Shown here piece after piece: positions 53,949 to 61,468 of a DNA stretch of 64,000 bases; the stretch's first letter is position 1; the number at the start of each line of letters is the position of its first letter. The translations under genes were made by a program, and so were the position numbers. The notes beneath the pieces were generated by a model, which saw only the letters and a program-made list of their open reading frames with translations, did no database searches and was not told the origin of the DNA. The DNA is taken from positions 372,001 to 436,000 of the forward strand of contig JALHOP010000004.1 in the NCBI GenBank assembly GCA_022842935.1, read 5' to 3'. Origin of the DNA: Myxococcota bacterium. GTDB lineage: Bacteria; Myxococcota; XYA12-FULL-58-9; JALHOP01.

Positions 53949-54442
53949 CGCGTCAGGTCGAGCTCCCAGGTCTGACTGACGAGATCGTTGCCGAACATGT
54001 GATTGGGCTGCTCGTCGACCAGTTTGTAGCCTTCTGCCGCGTAGATGCGATGCGCCGACGTGAGGATGCTCTGCGTCCAGAGCGTCATCGTGCGATAGCC
54101 AGCCTGCCTGGCGAAACGCGTGCATTCTTGAACGAGCCTGCGGCCGAGGCCGAGACCACGCGCTGCGCGCTCGACATAGAGCAAGCGCAGGCGCGCGACA
54201 CCCGAGCGTTCGCGATGGCGGACAACGAACACGGACCCAAGCATGACGCCGTCCCGTTCGGCTACCCAGCAGTACTCTTTGCCGGCCTCGAAGCCCTCGA
54301 TGAACTCTGCCGTCACTTTGGCGCACAGCGCTTCGTAGCCCGCGTTCCATCCGTACTCCTCGGCGTACACGATGGCCTGGCGGGCTGTGATCATGCCCAT
54401 GTCGCCGATGCGGTGCGGTCGCAGGGTGTATGGCGCGTCCAT
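53945..54442 (-). CDS. GNAT N-acetyltransferase
   Basis: A 165-residue acetyltransferase starting at ATG 54442 (MDAPYTLRPHRIGDMGMITA). GNAT fold: FEAGKEYCWVAERDGVMLGS, then LLYVERAARGLGLGRRLVQE with the acetyl-CoA loop (RGLGLGRRL), and LWTQSILTSAHRIYAAEGYK at the end. It resembles small-molecule or protein acetyltransferases often fused to MarR regulators. It is 69 bases downstream of the VOC gene on the same strand. Substrate unknown. Confidence 0.87.
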   Translation of the reverse strand: MDAPYTLRPHRIGDMGMITARQAIVYAEEYGWNAGYEALCAKVTAEFIEGFEAGKEYCWVAERDGVMLGSVFVVRHRERSGVARLRLLYVERAARGLGLGRRLVQECTRFARQAGYRTMTLWTQSILTSAHRIYAAEGYKLVDEQPNHMFGNDLVSQTWELDLTR

Positions 54443-54511
54443 GGGGGTAGCATGAACGGGTTCGCGGTCGCGGTCCACGCGATCGGCCGGCGCAACCTCG
54501 GGGCCGAATCG

Positions 54512-54910
54512 CTAACGAGCCAGCTGCACAAGGTCCCACAGGTTACCGTAGAGGTCCTTGAACACGGCGGCTGTACCGTATGGTGCGCTGGTCGGCTCGC
54601 GCACGAACGCGATGCCCTTGGCCTTGTAAGCGGCGTGGTCGCGGGTGATGTCGTCGGTGTGCAGGAAGAGGAAGACGCGGCCGCCGGATTGGTTGCCGAT
54701 GAACTTTTCCTGCTCGGCCGTCGCCGCGCGGGCGAGCAAGATCTGCGCGCCGGCGCCGTCGCCCGGCGGTGCAATGACCACCCATCGCTTCTTCTGTTCG
54801 GGGACATCGCTGTCCTCGACGAGCCTGAAGCCGAGCTTGCCAACGAAGAAAGCGATAGCCTCGTCATAGTCACGCACGACGAGGGCGATGCAGGCGAGGG
54901 ATTGGTTCAT
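54512..54910 (-). CDS. VOC-superfamily (glyoxalase/bleomycin-resistance fold) protein
   Basis: A 132-residue VOC domain starting at ATG 54910. Characteristic segments are ACIALVVRDYDEAIAFFVGK, LGFRLVEDSDVP, RVFLFLHTDDITRDHAAYKA and AVFKDLYGNLWDLVQLAR, forming the paired beta-alpha-beta-beta-beta modules. Possible metal ligands are few, so a binding or isomerase role cannot be fixed. A much longer open frame upstream on the same strand is rejected as out-of-frame with the AAC gene. It follows that gene by 10 bases. Confidence 0.9.
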   Translation of the reverse strand: MNQSLACIALVVRDYDEAIAFFVGKLGFRLVEDSDVPEQKKRWVVIAPPGDGAGAQILLARAATAEQEKFIGNQSGGRVFLFLHTDDITRDHAAYKAKGIAFVREPTSAPYGTAAVFKDLYGNLWDLVQLAR

Positions 54911-54920
54911 CGGACGGGCG

Positions 54921-55385
54921 TCATACCGTGCGGTCGACATCGATGTCGAAGTGCATGACGTCTTCGCGCGTGCCGAGCTTCGTATAGAGGGCGATCGCGG
55001 GGTCGTCGCCGTAGTCGGCCTGCACGAAGATGACGTGAGCCCCCCGCTCGGCGGAGATACGGCGCAGCTCGTTGATGAGCGCGGTCGCGAGGCCGCGCCG
55101 ACGGTGCTCCTCGGCGACGGCGAGGTCGTAGATGTAAACTTCGCTGCGCTCACGCTCGAACTTCTCGAGCACGTAGGCGGCGAGGCCGCCGACCACGGTG
55201 CTCTGCTCGAAGGCTGCAATGGCGATGAAGTCGCGCTTGCAGAGCAGTCGCGTAAGGTAGTCGTCACTGGGGACGGCGTCACCGTAGGTCGCCGGATCGT
55301 CGAAGGCGCGGCCGAACATCGGTAGCATCGCCTTGAGATTGACAAGGTCAGCCGCTGTCAAAGCGCGAACGACGAATGGCGCCAC
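54921..55385 (-). CDS. AAC(3)-I-like aminoglycoside 3-N-acetyltransferase
   Basis: A 154-residue GNAT enzyme starting at GTG 55385. Its segments closely follow the AAC(3)-I family: FGRAFDDPATYGDAVPSDDY, FIAIAAFEQSTVVGGLAAYV, FERERSEVYIYDLAVAEEHR, RRGLATALINELRRI and VQADYGDDPAIALYTKLG with MHFDID at the end. The acetyl-CoA loop is RRRGLATAL. AAC(3)-I acetylates gentamicin and fortimicin. Environmental relatives may have other substrates, so resistance is inferred, not shown. It is the first gene of a minus-strand run AAC, VOC, GNAT. It borders the defence island at 55.5 kb. Confidence 0.9.
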   Translation of the reverse strand: MAPFVVRALTAADLVNLKAMLPMFGRAFDDPATYGDAVPSDDYLTRLLCKRDFIAIAAFEQSTVVGGLAAYVLEKFERERSEVYIYDLAVAEEHRRRGLATALINELRRISAERGAHVIFVQADYGDDPAIALYTKLGTREDVMHFDIDVDRTV

Positions 55386-55451
55386 GGTCCCCCCCGGAAG
55401 CCACCTGCGAGGCGGCGCTGCAAAAAAACCTGCGCGACCCGTCCGGCTATT

Positions 55452-55477
55452 CCGTGGGGCTTGTCATGGGCCCACGG
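55452..55477. repeat. GC hairpin between AAC gene and island
   Basis: CCGTGGG (55452-55458) pairs with CCCACGG (55471-55477), loop 12 bases. It could end transcription from the right or from the island side. No T-run. Confidence 0.4.
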
Positions 55478-55951
55478 CTTTGTCGCCACGTCACGGCCGA
55501 TTCGCGCTCACTCCCACTCGATTGTTAAAAGTCACATAACCCATTGATATTACTTGCAAGTATTTTATGGTGGGGAGAAATTGCCGACGCAGAGGCCGTC
55601 AAAATACTACGCTTTTGATTTTAAAGAGAAAATCGCCGGAAAATATTTTTTGGCGTTTCGCCAACTATCGGAGCCAATCGGCCGATTTTCGATCCCACGG
55701 TGCTAAATCGCACACTCGATTCGATCTCAAAAAGTACCGTCAGCACAAGCTACCACGCCTTACTGGAGCGATCCATCCCCGCCAACCAAAAGAGCCGGCC
55801 TGCTCCATTGGCATTTGGTCACGCCATCATTCATGCAAGTCCTATTTCGATCAGCATCGTTGCGTTGGATGACGAGAGCAACCGAACTCTGCGCCGTAGA
55901 TTTCCACTTATGTTCATGTTATGTTCTGAAGGAGTTGCTAAACGGCAATAC

Positions 55952-56035
55952 CGTCCCGGAAAGGACCAATTTTGGGACCGTTTGCAGGTAGGATGAATTC
56001 AGATGCTTGCGTGTCCCGAAACTCTGTCCCAAAAG
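55952..56035. promoter_or_regulatory. Candidate recombinase binding (res-like) repeat cluster
   Basis: Related 11-base units sit just upstream of the recombinase start: CGTCCCGGAAA (55952, plus), CGGTCCCAAAA (reverse strand, 55970-55980), TGTCCCGAAAC (56012, plus) and TGTCCCAAAAG (56025, plus). They resemble the TGTC... half-sites of Tn3/gamma-delta resolvases. TTTTGGGAC (55970) and GTCCCAAAA (56026) form a perfect inverted pair. They could be binding sites for the enzyme and control its promoter. Confidence 0.45.
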
Positions 56036-56041
56036 AAGCTT

Positions 56042-56614
56042 ATGAAAATAGGCTATGTGCGAGCTTCGACCGACGATGAGGACCTGAACCAGCAGCGCCG
56101 AGCCTTGCGCCTCGCTGGCTGCAAGAAGATTTTTGAGGATCGGACTTCCGGCACATCAACCAAGCGCCCAGGCCTCGACGAGGCGCTGGAACAGTGCGGC
56201 TCGGACGGTGTTCTCGTGGTCTGGAAACTCGACCGCCTCGGCCGCTCCCTTTCTCACCTCATCACCATTGTCCAGGAACTCGGCGACAAGGGCTGCGGCT
56301 TCCAATCCCTCTCCGAGAACATCGACACGACCACCGATGGCGGTCGCGGCGTGTTTCACCTAATGGGCTCCCTCGCCGAATTTGAACGGGCGCTGATCGC
56401 AGAGCGCACCAAAGCCGGACTGGCCGCGGCGCGCATGCGTGGTGTCCAAATCGGGCGCCGGAAGGCGATGAATACCGAACAGGTGAGACGCGCGCGCGCC
56501 TTGCTGGAGGCTGGCGAGCGTCCGGCAGATATTGCCCGCACGCTGCAGGTCGGGCGATCGACGCTCTATCGCGCACTCGACGTTCAACATGCCAGGGGAG
56601 GCCAAGCTGCATGA
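56042..56614 (+). CDS. Serine recombinase (resolvase/invertase family)
   Basis: A 190-residue small serine recombinase. The start at 56042 gives MKIGYVRASTDDEDLNQQRR. The catalytic Ser9 lies in RASTDD, with the active-site arginine cluster in VVWKLDRLGRSLSHL, and MGSLAEFERALIAERTKAGL (E-helix). The C-terminal HTH is RARALLEAGERPADIARTLQ with VGRSTLYRAL. Members resolve or invert DNA at short sites and often repress their own promoters. The stop overlaps the methyltransferase start (ATGA, 56611-56614). Confidence 0.95.
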   Translation: MKIGYVRASTDDEDLNQQRRALRLAGCKKIFEDRTSGTSTKRPGLDEALEQCGSDGVLVVWKLDRLGRSLSHLITIVQELGDKGCGFQSLSENIDTTTDGGRGVFHLMGSLAEFERALIAERTKAGLAAARMRGVQIGRRKAMNTEQVRRARALLEAGERPADIARTLQVGRSTLYRALDVQHARGGQAA

Positions 56615-58395
56615 ACGTGGTGCTGTCGAAACCGCTTCGCAAGCCCAAGTCTCTGGACCTAGAGCCGATCCGTATTGAATTGACCCGTGCGCGGATAATG
56701 GCGCGCGCGTGGTCTGAAACTATCCCCGAAACACGGCGCACTGGCCACGCTGCGAGGTTCGCGCGCGCCGCCCTGGAGATATTTGCCGAGGAAGTCGCGC
56801 CGGGGGTGAAATTGAGCCCACCCTTCGCAAATACGAAAGGCAAGCTGGACGCCACGGCGGAGCAACTAGCCGACTCCATGGGCCGCCTTGCGGCCGCTCT
56901 GCCCATCACGGAGGGCTGCAATGCCCTGACCAGCCTCTACACGACCCTCCTGCCCGGCAAGGAGCGCAGCTCCCTCGGGGCGTTCTACACTCCTGCCGCA
57001 TTGACCCAGCGCCTCCTTGATCTGGCAACAGAGGGCGGGGTTGACTGGAAAACGGCGCGTGTGCTCGATCCCGCCAGCGGTGGAGGCGCTTTTCTTCTGG
57101 AAGCGGCCGCAAGGATGCGCGCCAGCCTGGCAGGCAGCGAGCCCGCCTTCATCCTCGCGCAGCTCGGCACCCGCCTTTCCGGCATGGAGTTGGACCCGCA
57201 CGCAGCCTCTCTCTCGCAGGCCGCCTTGGAGATCACTCTTGCCGACCTCGCACGGGCCAGCGGCCGCGATGTGCCTGTATTCGTCAAGGTTTGCGACACG
57301 CTGGAAGAGCAGGCGCATGCGATCTACGACCTCGTTGTCGGCAATCCGCCCTATGGTCGGATACAGCTGACGGCCGCGCAGCGTGCCCGCTATGCTCGTA
57401 GCCTTTACGGCCATGCCAATCTTTATGGCGTGTTCACGGACATAGCGCTGCGATGGACACGGCCCGGCGGCGTCATCGCTTACCTCACGCCGACGAGCGT
57501 GCTGGGCGGGCAGTATTACGCTGCGCTCCGGAAATTGCTGGCCGAGGAGGCTCCACCCGTCGCCATCGACTTCGTCCATGCGCGCAAGGGCGTCTTTGAA
57601 GACGTGCTGCAGGAAACGCTTCTCGCCCTTTATCAGAAGGGCGGCGCCCGCACGCGATTCCAAGTGCATTACCTCAACGTCGACAGCGAGCGGCAGGCGC
57701 GGCTCACCAAGAACGGCAAGGTCGGCCTGCCCGCCGACGCGACCGCACCCTGGCTCGCGCCGCGGGAGCCCGCTCACGTCGCGCTGATCGCCGCGGCCGA
57801 AGATCTGCCGTCTCGGCTGGCTGACTGGGGCTATGAGGTTTCAACAGGCCCGCTCGTATGGAATCGCTTCAAGCCACAAATGCGCGCCAGAGCCGGCCGG
57901 GGCCTCCATCCCCTCATCTGGGCGGAAGCTGTGACCGCCGACGGCCGTTTCGTGTTCCGCGCCGACAAGAAGAACCATGCTCCCTTCTTCAAACCTGAAA
58001 AGGGCGATGAATGGCTGGTTGTCGACCGGAGCTGTGTGCTGGTCCAGCGCACCACTGCTAAGGAGCAGCAGCGCCGCCTCATCGCGGCTGAGCTGTCGCG
58101 GGAATTCATAGAGACGCATGGCGGCGTTGTCGTCGAGAACCACCTCAATATGGTGCGCGCGGTGGGCGTGCCGAAGGTCTCGCCGGCCGCCGTCGCTGCC
58201 GTGCTGAATAGCGAGACGATTGATCAGGTGTTCCGCTGCATCAGCGGCAGCGTCGCTGTTTCCGCCTTCGAGTTGGAAGCCATCCCTCTGCCCCCGGCTT
58301 CCGCCATGGCCCCGATCGAGCAATTGGTCCAGCGGGGCGCGACGCGAGCCGCAATAGAGAAGGCCCTGCGCGGCGCCTATGGACTTAAGGCATGA
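56611..58395 (+). CDS. N6-adenine DNA methyltransferase (Type II, BsuBI/PstI-type partner)
   Basis: A 594-residue N6-adenine methyltransferase. An N-terminal helical region precedes ALTSLYTTLLPGKERSSLGA and FYTPAALTQRLLD. SAM motif I is VLDPASGGGAF (151-161) and the catalytic NPPY lies at 245-248 (VVGNPPYGRI). A C-terminal target-recognition part holds NHLNMVRAVGVPK. In PstI/BsuBI systems the methylase modifies A in CTGCAG; the same target is likely but not proven. Its start overlaps the recombinase stop and its stop overlaps the endonuclease start, both by ATGA. Confidence 0.93.
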   Translation: MNVVLSKPLRKPKSLDLEPIRIELTRARIMARAWSETIPETRRTGHAARFARAALEIFAEEVAPGVKLSPPFANTKGKLDATAEQLADSMGRLAAALPITEGCNALTSLYTTLLPGKERSSLGAFYTPAALTQRLLDLATEGGVDWKTARVLDPASGGGAFLLEAAARMRASLAGSEPAFILAQLGTRLSGMELDPHAASLSQAALEITLADLARASGRDVPVFVKVCDTLEEQAHAIYDLVVGNPPYGRIQLTAAQRARYARSLYGHANLYGVFTDIALRWTRPGGVIAYLTPTSVLGGQYYAALRKLLAEEAPPVAIDFVHARKGVFEDVLQETLLALYQKGGARTRFQVHYLNVDSERQARLTKNGKVGLPADATAPWLAPREPAHVALIAAAEDLPSRLADWGYEVSTGPLVWNRFKPQMRARAGRGLHPLIWAEAVTADGRFVFRADKKNHAPFFKPEKGDEWLVVDRSCVLVQRTTAKEQQRRLIAAELSREFIETHGGVVVENHLNMVRAVGVPKVSPAAVAAVLNSETIDQVFRCISGSVAVSAFELEAIPLPPASAMAPIEQLVQRGATRAAIEKALRGAYGLKA

Positions 58396-59456
58396 GCCTC
58401 CCGTCGCTTCTCCCTTGGAACGAAATCCATGCCCGTCTACCGGTGATTTTTCCGGAGGGATCGGCCAACCGCGATCGCTCGATTTGGGAGATTTCGGCGA
58501 AGACCATCTTCGTTATGATTTACGCCGGTGCTGTGGAAGGAACGGACAACTGGATACGTCCGGATCAGGTCACTCGCATGACCGACCAACAGGCCGGCCA
58601 GACCGGCGACGACGCGCGGCTGGAGTGGGCGAAGGCGTCGATCCGGCCGAGCAAGGCCGACGTGCCGGGCCGCTGGTACGCAGTAAACACGCGGGAATCG
58701 ATCCGCGACGACACGATCCGATATGCGCTTATCCAGAACGGTGCGGTGATCGAGCGGCCTGGATTATCGACGACATCGCCGGCCGGGCGGTATGCGCTGC
58801 AAGCCGATTTCGCGGCGCTGCTGACACCCGATCTGGACGAGGCAACATTCATCGCAAAGGCGGCCGCCTGGCGGGCAAAGCACCTTAACGCCGGCGCGCT
58901 TGCCCGTATCGCTATCGTCCGCAAAGGCGCGGCCGGCGGCGGCGAGTATGAGCTCGTTACTTTTCCGAACGGCGAAACCCGCCGGATGACTACTGGCCCC
59001 AGCGCGGACATCTCAAAGGCCGTTATCGAGGTCTTTGCGCCGAAATTCCTTAAGAAGCCTGGCGTGATCGCCTTGAGCGAGAGCGGTAACAAGGTTGTCG
59101 CGCGGGATGACGAACTGGCCAAGGCGATCGGCCTGACGATCCCGGCCGACAAGAGCCTCCCCGACATTGTGCTGGTAGACCTGGGTCCCGCCCATCCCCT
59201 GCTGGTCTTCGTCGAGGTGGTACACACCGATGGGCCAGTGAATGAAGCGCGCAAGACCGCTCTGCTCCAGATTTCGGAGGGTGCCGGTTTTCCATCCGAG
59301 CACGTTGCCTTCGTGACCGCTTATCTTGATCGCGCTGGCCAGCCCTTCCGCAAGACGGTGAGTAGCCTCGCCTGGGGTAGCTACGCGTGGTTTGCATCTG
59401 AGCCGGACAACCTCATCGTCTTCAGCGGCAAGTCGCTTGCGATCGAGGGCAGCTGA
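58392..59456 (+). CDS. BsuBI/PstI-type Type II restriction endonuclease
   Basis: A 354-residue protein. The C-terminal half matches the BsuBI/PstI endonuclease core: LPDIVLVDLGPAHPLLVFVE, then VVHTDGPVNEARKTALLQIS (PD...E catalytic pattern), FVTAYLDRAGQPFRKTVSSL, and AWGSYAWFASEPDNLIVFSG. The N-terminal half has WIRPDQVTRMTDQQ (a family segment). PstI and BsuBI cut CTGCAG. Overlaps the methyltransferase by four bases, so the modification enzyme is translated first. This is a full Type II restriction-modification pair. Confidence 0.93.
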   Translation: MSLPSLLPWNEIHARLPVIFPEGSANRDRSIWEISAKTIFVMIYAGAVEGTDNWIRPDQVTRMTDQQAGQTGDDARLEWAKASIRPSKADVPGRWYAVNTRESIRDDTIRYALIQNGAVIERPGLSTTSPAGRYALQADFAALLTPDLDEATFIAKAAAWRAKHLNAGALARIAIVRKGAAGGGEYELVTFPNGETRRMTTGPSADISKAVIEVFAPKFLKKPGVIALSESGNKVVARDDELAKAIGLTIPADKSLPDIVLVDLGPAHPLLVFVEVVHTDGPVNEARKTALLQISEGAGFPSEHVAFVTAYLDRAGQPFRKTVSSLAWGSYAWFASEPDNLIVFSGKSLAIEGS

Positions 59457-59557
59457 ATCTCTCGGCCGGCTGCGTTAGGCAAAACCTGTGTTTCTTGCTG
59501 CTAGAGATGAAACCGATAGAAATGGAGATCAGCTAATCGACCTCCGGGGGGAGCACA

Positions 59558-61468
59558 GTGAAAATAAGCCAAGTCCGAATTGAAAACTTTCGATGTGTTC
59601 AAGCCCTTGACGTGGATCTAGAAGACACGACGGTTTTTATCGGCGCCAACAATACCGGAAAGACTGCGATACTCGAAGCAGTCCGGATCGCCCTATCCCG
59701 GCGCTGGGGAAGGCGCGGCACGGGGTTTACCGAGCACGACGTTCATTCGCCCGGTGAGACGCACGATCCCAAGACGGCGCCTCCGGTTCGTGTGCTTCTC
59801 CGTCTGGAAGAAAAGGCGCCCGAACCTTGGGATGCCGACATGGTCGCGGCCCTGGATGATCTAGTCGTATTGAGTGATGCTGGCCGGAACTTGATTTCGC
59901 TGCGCGTAACTTGCGAATGGAACCAGGAGTCTGAGGCTTTCGAGCCAGCGTGGGAATTCCTTGACGCCGCCGGCCAGCCCCTCACGCAAAAATCCCAACG
60001 CGCCACGAACCTGTCAGGCTTCTTCGCTTACGCTCCTTTGTTCTACTTGGCCGCCCTCCGTGACGCCGCCGACGAGTTTGGACCTCGGTCCGCGCTGTGG
60101 GGACGGCTACTCAAGTCCATTAGAATACCGGCCGCTATCGAAGCAGACGTGCAGACGACCCTCGACTGTCTCGATAGCAAGCTACTCGCTGCCGACCCAC
60201 GACTTGCTGATATCGCGAAGACGATTAGCCAGGCAGCCAAAATAGCCGTTGGTCAGAGCGAAGGCGACGCAAGGCTACGAATGCTGCCGATGAACACGTG
60301 GGACCTGATCTCGCGTGCCGCCGTAGTGCTGAAGAACGAAGAACTCCGCCCCTGGCTCCCTCTTGATCACCATGGTCAGGGTCTTCAAAGTCTGTCTGTC
60401 ATTTTCCTTTTCCAAGCTGCGGCGTTTCAGCAACTTGAAGAGGAACAGCCTGGCACCGAACCCATCTTTCTCTTGGAAGAGCCGGAAGCGCATCTTCATC
60501 CGCAAGCCGCGCGGACTCTGTGGGAGCGCGTTAGCGAGCTGCCTGGACAGAAGCTCGTCACGACCCATTCGCCCTACTTCGTTCAGAACGTGCCCTTGCA
60601 CAATCTGCGCCTCGTCCGTTTGCAAGATGGACAAACCGAACTCGCCTTCATGCCTCGGTCGGTTGCCTCCGACTTGCCATGGAACGACGGCGTTACACAG
60701 TTCGCCGCGCACCAAGGCACGATGCTTGTCAAAAACCCTGCCACAGGAAGGATTGACGCTACCACGTGGTTCGATCCGACGATTGCTGAGAAACTGGCTG
60801 GTTGCTTCAAAGCGAATGGCGACCAAGCGGCAATTGCTGGAGCGATTTCAGACCTGCGCCACCGCTCGCGCGGCCTTGTGACGCCGCAAGAGGAGCACGA
60901 GCTTTCTTTCCTTGGTCGTCGCGTCCGGGGCGAGATTTTTTTCGCGCGCCGTTGGGTCCTCGTTGAAGGGCAATCCGAGTACGTATTGTTGCACGCGATC
61001 GGTCGAGCCTTGGACTACCCCCTCGATCGTCACGGCGTCGCCGTCATCGACTTTCAAAACAACGGCGACGCCGCAATCTATCCGGCGCTGGCGACATCCT
61101 TCGCGATTCCGTGGTGGATGATTACGGATGGAGACGGTGAAGCCGTAAAATTTCGTGCGCAGCTCATTAAGCGTGGCTTTGTGGATGCTGACCTCGAGGG
61201 GCGTGTCTCAACGCTCCCACCCCCAAACGACCTGGAAAGCCAACTGATCGCTGACGGACACGAGCAACGACTACGCGCGATTCTGGCTGAGGCAACAACC
61301 AACTCTGCGCTCACATGTCCCCAGGACGAATTTGTAAAGCGACTGAAAAACGAAAAGATCGCCTGCGTGAGCCGCTTGGGGCTTCAAATCGAAACCAACG
61401 CCGACCTAGCATTAAAAATGCCGAAGCCGTTCGTGGACCTCGTTCAATCTCTGAAAGGAGGTGCCTAA
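59558..61468 (+). CDS. gajA: Gabija GajA-like OLD-family ATPase/TOPRIM nuclease
   Basis: A 636-residue OLD-family protein starting at GTG 59558 with GGGGGGAG upstream. An ABC-type ATPase head carries Walker A GANNTGKT (29-36), the signature GQGLQSLSVIFLF, Walker B LLEEPEAHLHPQ and the switch THSPYFVQNVP. A C-terminal TOPRIM domain has RRWVLVEGQSEYVLLHAIGR (Glu470) and WMITDGDGEA (Asp524/Asp526). Together with a downstream UvrD-like helicase this is the Gabija (class 2 OLD) arrangement, in which GajA is a DNA nuclease controlled by nucleotide levels during phage infection. It is somewhat longer than the roughly 580-aa B. cereus GajA. Other OLD systems are possible. Confidence 0.85.
   Translation: MKISQVRIENFRCVQALDVDLEDTTVFIGANNTGKTAILEAVRIALSRRWGRRGTGFTEHDVHSPGETHDPKTAPPVRVLLRLEEKAPEPWDADMVAALDDLVVLSDAGRNLISLRVTCEWNQESEAFEPAWEFLDAAGQPLTQKSQRATNLSGFFAYAPLFYLAALRDAADEFGPRSALWGRLLKSIRIPAAIEADVQTTLDCLDSKLLAADPRLADIAKTISQAAKIAVGQSEGDARLRMLPMNTWDLISRAAVVLKNEELRPWLPLDHHGQGLQSLSVIFLFQAAAFQQLEEEQPGTEPIFLLEEPEAHLHPQAARTLWERVSELPGQKLVTTHSPYFVQNVPLHNLRLVRLQDGQTELAFMPRSVASDLPWNDGVTQFAAHQGTMLVKNPATGRIDATTWFDPTIAEKLAGCFKANGDQAAIAGAISDLRHRSRGLVTPQEEHELSFLGRRVRGEIFFARRWVLVEGQSEYVLLHAIGRALDYPLDRHGVAVIDFQNNGDAAIYPALATSFAIPWWMITDGDGEAVKFRAQLIKRGFVDADLEGRVSTLPPPNDLESQLIADGHEQRLRAILAEATTNSALTCPQDEFVKRLKNEKIACVSRLGLQIETNADLALKMPKPFVDLVQSLKGGA

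Larger units (their letters stand above)
55386..56041. other. 656-bp AT-richer non-coding boundary region
   Basis: Between the leftward AAC gene and the rightward recombinase. From about 55520 the composition drops from GC-rich to AT-rich (runs such as TTTTAAAGAGAAAA and ATATTTTTTGG). It contains a GC hairpin (55452-55477), TTGGCG-TTT-CGCCAA (55650-55664), the perfect palindrome AATCGGCCGATT (55676-55687) and a repeat cluster before the recombinase. Open frames here have no homology or ribosome sites and I reject them. Confidence 0.6.

Noticed and set aside
55567-55996. Two ~100-codon frames in the AT-rich region before the recombinase
   Set aside because: No ribosome site, no homology and irregular composition; treated as non-coding boundary DNA.
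56042-59456. Avoidance of CTGCAG near the restriction genes as evidence for the target
   Set aside because: Several CTGCAG sites occur in the window, including within the island, so no avoidance can be claimed by eye.
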